NCBI GenBank assembly: GCA_942159475.1
Contig: OW804094.1
Span: 10,995,386-11,059,385, forward strand
From: Sthenelais limicola
Lineage: Eukaryota; Annelida; Polychaeta; Phyllodocida; Sigalionidae
Direction: 5' to 3'
DNA length: 64,000 nucleotides
The position numbers and the translations under genes are program-made. Below are positions 57,791 through 64,000 of the stretch, piece by piece. A model generated the notes under the pieces. It saw only the letters and a list, made by a program, of their open reading frames with translations. It ran no database searches and had not been told where the DNA came from. Position 1 is the first letter of the stretch. Every line of letters starts with the position of its first letter.

Positions 57791-58028
57791 GGGTGAAATT
57801 TCCAGAAAATGCACAATCCACATTCAGAAATCCTCTCAAATAACCCGAATTTAATACAAAAATGAGACGACTCAAAATACAATTCAACATAACCAAACAC
57901 ATCCCTTGAATCAACTTGATACCAAATGTATTCAGATATGCCTGGTATTTATCATTTTTTAGCAGAATTTAGCTGAATTTACTAAATGTGTAGAGCTGCC
58001 AATTGTACATTTTCTGGCGACCTGATCC
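57791..58028 (-). mobile_element. MITE-A subfamily 2 copy, complete
   Basis: GGGTGAAATTTCCAGAAAAT...GCGACCTGATCC. A CT run follows at 58047-58088. Confidence 0.85.
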
Positions 58029-58046
58029 ATATCCACCCTTTGCCCT

Positions 58047-58090
<44 letters not shown>

Positions 58091-58264
58091 ATGCATACGT
58101 ACATGTATATATCCTCTGTACATATACATATGCATAAATATACCAATACACCAATCAATAATTCGTGATTTACCTACTGGAAAATAATTGATTTGTAAAG
58201 ATTAGAGAGGGGAGTAATAGCGAGATAGTGAAATCATCCATACATATCTATACTATTGACATCA

Positions 58265-59578
58265 ACCTTATATATAAACCTAGCACTGGATACGGTATAC
58301 CATTGTGTGCTCACTCACTACAAGATCGGAACCAGTCAGGATCCTATCTCTAAGTACTGTGTACTCGTATACCAGTGCAAGGGAAATCTTTACTCCCGGA
58401 TTTGACTTTTCTGCATTATTCACTAAGAAAATGAAGAGGGGAAATCATCTGTGATTCAAAGGTTAACGGGACTTGTTTTACCAAGAACAACCACTTTATG
58501 TTTTTAACGGAGATTATTTAATAATTTCCTGGAAACAGACCGAGAGAGACTTTAATTTGGAGATAATTTATTTATGCTTGGAGCGAACTTATTTATGGTT
58601 TAAAAGCCGAGAGGATAATTTGTGTTTTGTGTTGTTTTCCCAAGCGCTGAGAACACTACCTTATGGACGATTCCTATAGCAAGAAATCTCCGTAGCTTTT
58701 CACAAATCAAGAGTCAATGTTTGAAATGAGTGATATATTCTCCGGATCTGCATTGATGTATACACATTTTGAGGCACTAACAGACTTATACATTTGGGAC
58801 TCAGCTTAAGGAAGGGTTTATTTTGAAAACTTATTTTCCTTTTACGACCTTGGATGAATACCAAGCTTGGTGAAAGAGGAGGGCTGAGGCGTCTGTAGAT
58901 TGAAATTCAAAACAAAAGAGACAAAAATCATCTTTTACATCGAAAAAAACCCCAAAAGATCAACTACAGAATTTCAGTAATTGTACATTGAAGATTGACG
59001 TTTATTCAGAACAGTCCTGTCCAGAAAGCCACATTCCTCGAGCATTGCAGTTCACCGCATACAGCGAGCGATAAGCTTAACCACAAGACTAAACCTAAGG
59101 CTAAAAGTGTTAATAGGAATCACCTAACCCCTAAAAGTTAGGGGGTCATTAGGGCTTTCTACTACAGACTGAGAAAGGAAGGAATTGAGGGAAGGGTACA
59201 CGACCGTGAAGTATTTAAAACTTCCTTAAAGCGAGAAGTTCTTGTCATAAATAAATGACTTTTACTACTAAACTCTTGACAGTCTGTCTCTCCCTTATTA
59301 AGAATTATTACCGACTGATGATATCCTTTTACTTACCCCATCACCATTTATAGTTTCACTGGGATTCCCCAGAATACTGGGGAAATTCTTGATCGCACTC
59401 TAGTGGAATAGAGACAGAAACAGAGACAGAAATAGAAACAGGCTGGTTAAAGACATTAGAGTCACCACAATTGTTACTTTATGAAGTGGAAGGAGAGTGA
59501 AATGATAATAATATTGCACAATATGTGCAGCCAGTTTGTGGATTAAATATACCTATAGAGACCGACCTGTGCAGCATC
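58265..59578 (+). promoter_or_regulatory. Possible TATA promoter and long leader of exon C
   Basis: TATATATAAACC at 58269-58280 is a good TATA box, with TCACTCACTA about 30 bp on as a possible start. The 1.3 kb to exon C is mostly unique, apart from 59071-59150, which is the inverted copy of the repeat at 7985-8090. No other ATG frame of note. Promoter assignment is inference. Confidence 0.35.
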
Positions 59579-59634
59579 ATGATGTCTTCTACCATTGCTA
59601 CATGTACCTATGTACTAGACCGTAATACGTCCAG
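59579..59634 (+). CDS. Candidate alternative first coding exon C
   Basis: ATGATGTCTTCTACC... encodes MMSSTIATCTYVLDRNTS plus AG, then the strong donor GTAAGA at 59635. Same phase as exon B and the large exons, and a peptide resembling exon B. Protein not recognised. Confidence 0.5.
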
Positions 59635-59673
59635 GTAAGATACCATAAGAGAATTCTTTATTCGTCATTCACA

Positions 59674-59886
59674 CAGTCTAGGCCCAACCCTTAGATCAGA
59701 TAAGTATGGCATGTCAGTGATTAGACGCCTACTGCGCTAATCGGTTTCATGGCCTAGGACTAGGCGTTCTAATGGGATTGTAATGTCTTTTTGCTGTCTT
59801 AATGGAATCTTAATGGCATGTTGCGGTTTGAGGCGAGAGGATTTCCCTTTATTTGAAGGGACTCTCTCATTTTTGGGCCTAAACTG
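59674..59886 (-). mobile_element. MITE-B copy, complete
   Basis: CAGTCTAGGCCCAACC...TTTGGGCCTAAACTG. It lies 40 bp after the exon C donor. No clear target duplication. Confidence 0.88.
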
Positions 59887-60348
59887 ATAATAATGTTCAG
59901 ACAAAAAGGTTGTAGTCATCTCAAAAGAGGTCTTCCAGACTATGGTTCTTGTTTTTTCTTCTCTTGCTTACATGATATCTAATTCTATATAAAACGATAT
60001 TAGCTCGTTGCTCTCGTGCTACAAAAAAAAACCCAAACAAAACAAACAAAATGACGTCTAATTCTACCTAAACTACGTATAGAAGTGTCTGTGCATGTAC
60101 ATTACACAGTATGCATCTACATGATTCAGGATGGTCTAAAGAGGGCTGAGTTACATATTCTGCTGGTAATTTGCAGTCGAAAAGATTTCCATATTGACAG
60201 ATACGGCTATAATTTATTTAGAATCATTGAAGACTTTACAGCACAAATACTCAAATAGAACTACGTTATGATGAAATGGTTATAATAAAATTGATATACC
60301 ATAATACAGAATGAGAGCCAATGTCTTGGAGACATTGTTTCTCAGAAA
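59887..60348. other. Non-coding
   Basis: No gene or repeat recognised. Confidence 0.5.
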
Positions 60349-60548
60349 CACTCTAGGCTCAGAGCTTCTCAGATCAGATAAAAATGGTATATCAGTGATT
60401 GGACGCCTACTGCGCTAATGTTTTTACTGGCCCAGGAGTAGGCGTATTAATGACATTTTAATGGCATTGTACGGTCCTAATAGGATTATAATGGCAGCGA
60501 GAGGCGTTACCTCAGTTTGAAGGGACTCTCAACTTTGAGCTTAGACTG
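60349..60548 (-). mobile_element. MITE-B copy, complete
   Basis: CACTCTAGGCTCAGAGC...TTTGAGCTTAGACTG. Flanks GAAA and TAAA differ by one base. Confidence 0.87.
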
Positions 60549-60894
60549 TAAAAAAGAGACGCTATTTTTAGACTGTAGTTAAAACTACGGTATCACTAAG
60601 TAAAAAGATGCTGCGTTGGTAGCAAATCCGCCCCTTTTATGGACTCTGTGATGACTTTTTTTGAGTTTGTAACTTCCTTTTATTACTCATGTATGAACTG
60701 GATATATTCTTCCACTTGATATAATTAATACATTTTTTTATCAGCTTAATACAAGAACTCATCAACTAAGACAACTTTATTAAACTTCTATTCACATTAA
60801 TTTTCTAGTCTCTTGTCCATCCCTTGACGACCTTCACCAGTGGATAACAACCATAACACATTATGTGTCGTAGTATAACACATTCTTGATATAT

Positions 60895-61130
60895 GGGTCA
60901 GATTTTCAGAAAATGTACAATTCGCCTTCACCAATCCTCTCAAATAAACCCACATTTAAGACAAAAATGAGCTTCAAAATGTAGTTTAACATAACAGAAC
61001 GGATACTTTAAATCAATCTGATACCAAATATACTCAGATATACCCGGTATCCTTCATTTTTCAGCCTCATTTAGGAGAATTTCCTAAATGTGTAGAGCTG
61101 CGAATTGTACATTTTCTGAAAATCTGACCC
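60895..61130 (-). mobile_element. MITE-A copy 33, complete
   Basis: ATAT on both sides (60891-60894, 61131-61134). Confidence 0.92.
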
Positions 61131-61159
61131 ATATAAGTAGCAGCAATCTTCTATATGAT

Positions 61160-61225
61160 CACTGTCCCTGAGGAAGCCTCCCCCCCCCCCCCCCCCTATA
61201 GGGCGAAATATTGGACAATAAAATG
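61160..61225 (+). ncRNA. Hammerhead-ribozyme-like motif with intact core
   Basis: CTGAGGA matches the CUGANGA box exactly. GCCT and AGGGC can form stem II around a C-run, then GAAATATTGGACAATAAA. The best preserved of the four. Hammerheads next to GTTGGAC/AATAAA are known at Penelope-like element ends. The long C-run in loop II may be a later expansion. Confidence 0.4.
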
Positions 61226-61273
61226 ACAAATGGAAGATGACGACTTGAGTGATTTTTCTATATTTCGAACATA

Positions 61274-61500
61274 ATTAATTAGATTAGATTAGATTAGAAA
61301 CTTTTATTATCGAATTTTCTCGCTGACAGAGGATGGTTCTCCGACTAAGGGAGGTCTCCATGTTCTCTGGTGTATTTACATTTTTTAAAAAACAGTGAAC
61401 AAATACATTTCTTCTTCTCAGCGACTTGTGAGAACAGTGTACTTGTTACATAATGTTAAAACGCTGAATAAACAAACATTAAAATACTTGTGAAAACGAT
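61274..61500 (-). mobile_element. Non-LTR retrotransposon 3' end, TCTAA tail
   Basis: Minus strand: CGATAATAAAAGTT, then TCTAA three times and TTAATT. The upstream body is uncertain. Confidence 0.45.
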
Positions 61501-61769
61501 CGTAGGAAATCCGCCCCTTTTATAGATTCTGTGATGAGGTGATTGTGTGGATGTTGGTTACCTGGGCGTCCTCCAGTACATGTGTACCTGTGCCTACCTG
61601 TATATAGTACAATAGCCTGGTGCCAGAGGTGGTAAAGAGACCATTGTACTCATCCTGCCCACCACCCCCCACACACCACCTCTGGCCTCTGGTCACCATT
61701 ATACTGACCTTACACACACTTGTCAAGTCTATACGTTACTTTAGATTGTCTTCTTTTCTATCACTTAAT

Positions 61770-61934
61770 TAATCTCTCTCCCTCTCTCTGTGTCTGTCTG
61801 TCTCTCCCTCTCTCTGTGTCTGTCTGTCTCTCCCTCTCTCTGTGTCTGTCTCTCTCTCTCTCCCTCTTTCTGTCTTCCTCTCTCCCCCTCTCTCTCTGTC
61901 TGTCTGTCTGTCTCTCCCTCTCCCCCTCTTTCTG

Positions 61935-61979
<45 letters not shown>

Positions 61980-61997
61980 CTCTCCCCCCCCCCCCCA
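61770..61997. repeat. CT/GT microsatellite
   Basis: CTCTGTGTCTGTCTGTCTCTC units and then (CT)n, ending in C14. Confidence 0.95.
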
Positions 61998-62498
61998 TCT
62001 CTCTCACACACTCCACCCCCTGAATAAATGCACATAACCTGACCGTAGTACAATATAGTGCCCCTAAGGTATACAAATCAGTGTTAGTCCCTATCCCCCT
62101 CCCCCCCCCCTCCCCCTGTTCACCCCCTCCCCCTGTTTAACCTTGCCCACCCTACACCATTCTATTCAAGACCACCTCATTCTCTGTTTCTATCTTCAAC
62201 GTGACTTCCATATCTAAGTCACACTTACGAAACTTGTCTCACTTCCCCGTACAACCAAGGTCAACCAAGGTCAATTGCAGCTAAATGTAGCCTATCTGAA
62301 TCATAGGAGGTCGATCAATCTATTTATCAAATCTATTTAGTCAATTTAGTTGATATTTTTAAATTAATTGTTAAAATTAATGTATAAAATGAGTTATGAA
62401 ATTGAAACATTTTGTACATTTATCTTTCATGAATCTATAATGCCCCGATTGATTTAGATAAATGTTCTGAACTCAAAATCAAATTTACAAAATTTAGT
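61998..62498. other. Non-coding
   Basis: No gene or repeat recognised beyond C-runs near 62095-62110. Confidence 0.5.
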
Positions 62499-62502
62499 AA
62501 CA

Positions 62503-62694
62503 CACTCTAGGTCCAAACCCTCAGATCAGATAAGAATTGTATGCCAGCCTACTTCGCTAATCAGTTTCCAGGCGTTTTAATGGGTTTATAATGATATTTT
62601 GCAGTCTTGATTGAATTATAATGACACTTTGTGGTTAGAGGCGAGAGGTTTTCCCTTCGTTTGAAGGGACTTTCTCATCTTTGGGCCTAGACTG
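62503..62694 (-). mobile_element. MITE-B copy, complete
   Basis: CACTCTAGGTCCAAAC...TTTGGGCCTAGACTG with AACA at 62499-62502 and 62695-62698. Confidence 0.93.
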
Positions 62695-62698
62695 AACA

Positions 62699-63128
62699 TA
62701 CTCGTTGCCCGATCCATTTCTATTGATGAACGTTTCCTCAGGCCTTATCCAACTCTTGACACCTCTACCGCATGACATCTTTTTATGCACCTATTTTTAG
62801 ACCTTAACTATCAATCATTCGTTTTCTTATCATTTCTAGCATACTCGCTTCTCTGTTTGTTATCTCACATTTCATCTTTTTATTTATACAAATACTATCT
62901 AGTCATCATATCTATTGTGTGTGGACTTTATCAAGTATCCCCGTGGGTGTATTGTCCCATAAAAACAAAATAATGTGTCAATCAAAGTTCAATATAATTA
63001 ATCTAGCCTTCTTCCATCCATCTGAATCATTCATTTTTCTGAATTATTCATTTGTTTTTCTTGCGTTCCATAGTACATAGGCTACTCTCCTGCATTGCTT
63101 ACATTCTAGCTGCCTGAGAAAAACCTCT
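62699..63128. other. Non-coding
   Basis: No gene or repeat recognised. A 62-codon frame at 62785 has no support. Confidence 0.5.
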
Positions 63129-63316
63129 CAGTCTAGGCCCAAAGATGAGAGAGTCCCTTCAAATGGAGGGAAATCCTCTCGCCTCAAACCGCAAAGTACC
63201 ATTATAATTCCATTAAGACAGCAAAATGGCATTATAATCCAGGAAACCGATTAGCGCAGTAGGCGTCCAATCTGACATGCCATTCTTATCTGATCTGAGG
63301 GTTTGGGCCTAGACTG
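63129..63316 (+). mobile_element. MITE-B copy, complete ends
   Basis: CAGTCTAGGCCCAAAG...TTTGGGCCTAGACTG, slightly shortened inside. Confidence 0.9.
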
Positions 63317-64000
63317 TATACATATATACATGACAGTTCTGAAATAAAGAAAAAAAGTTCCAGTAATCACTTCTAACATCATTTATTTCATCTTTTTTTT
63401 TTATCTTTCACACTCTACCACTATCTTAGCCCACACACATCAGCCATGTGTTCTATATCTCTGCTCATTTATTTTATTTTTTCATATTTTTTTTGTCCAA
63501 CTTCAATAGAGGCACATGGGTTGTTTTTTTTATAAAATAAAACAATACATCGAGATGAATATTATCAATGCCTGATCCTTTACGTTTATTAAAAGGATGA
63601 ATTTGGCTTTTGAAATTCAAAAAACATTTTTGCGGTACTATATTGAATACAAATTTTGTTTTATTTGGACGTTTATATTTCTGAAGGAGTTTCTTCATTT
63701 TATATTTTTTTCATGATTTTCAGTTTTCTTTAGACACACAAGCAGAGAGTAGCCATAACTCACTCTGACTGTAAGATAAGTTCAGACTTTACAAATGTTG
63801 GAAAATATTTGTCCATGGCTTTAATATCTGCCTCATCGCAGCAATATTAAAATCTGCAGCCATTTTTAATCCACCGAGTCTTTTTTAAGCTCTGGTATGA
63901 AGCTATCATACGTAATATGGTTTGCTCCGAGGAGTCTGTCGATGTATATCTGTGCTCATTTATTTTCAGACAAAAAAAAACAATTATATTATACATATGG
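63317..64000. other. Non-coding tail of the window
   Basis: T-rich. No gene or repeat recognised. Confidence 0.5.

Overview
This is AT-rich, repeat-laden, intron-like DNA from an animal, most likely a marine invertebrate and perhaps a lophotrochozoan. The signs are very long non-coding stretches, GT-AG splice signals, dense small DNA transposons, long CT/GA and G/C runs, several minisatellites and a fixed-size run of 200 Ns. The species cannot be named from this sequence. No bacterial or organellar genes are present.

Layout. Positions 1-2785 are repeat-rich non-coding DNA. Positions 2786-11300 and 11501-20065 are two copies, head to tail, of a unit of about 8.5 kb, and the 200-N gap sits exactly on the junction. 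Each unit has a TATA-less promoter-like block, a 51-codon upstream ORF that overlaps the main start, and one large Ser-rich coding exon (591 or 592 complete codons) ending on a GT splice donor. The C-terminal end of that exon (SDDYLDL, then RGISSFFAR) resembles the N-terminal region of TBC1D12/TBC1D14-type Rab GAPs. No TBC-domain exon lies in the window. The two units could be a true tandem duplication or two haplotypes laid end to end.

Positions 20066-64000 hold no large coding exon. Two short ATG exons at 51431-51492 and 59579-59634 look like related alternative first exons. Both end in the same phase as the large exon, and their peptides resemble each other. Two zero-length AG|GTGAGT sites (32583 and 54081) look like recursive-splicing points. 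Together these suggest one very large intron or several long first introns on the + strand, with the common exons beyond 64000. That is inference.

Mobile DNA dominates. MITE-A (about 235 bp, ends GGGTCAGA/TCTGACCC, target duplication usually 4 bp of the form ANAT) has about 33 full or partial copies. MITE-B (about 205 bp, ends CAGTCTAGGCCC, 4-bp target duplications) has about 15. Others are a 1.3 kb element with CAGTGGCGGTACCAG ends, a nested ACTTGCCC-rich element, a fragment of a tyrosine-recombinase-type retroelement gag-like ORF, non-LTR retrotransposon tails with pentanucleotide repeats, a tRNA-derived SINE, and four hammerhead-like motifs of the kind found in Penelope-like elements. The minisatellites have periods of 78 (two arrays in opposite orientation, one with a 6-unit higher-order repeat), 69, 59, 56, 43 and 20 bp. 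The 43-bp array is built from the end of MITE-B.

Comparison of the two units catches transposons in action: MITE-A present in one unit and absent in the other, and a MITE-B copy sitting about 35 bp apart in the two units, each with its own precise 4-bp target duplication.
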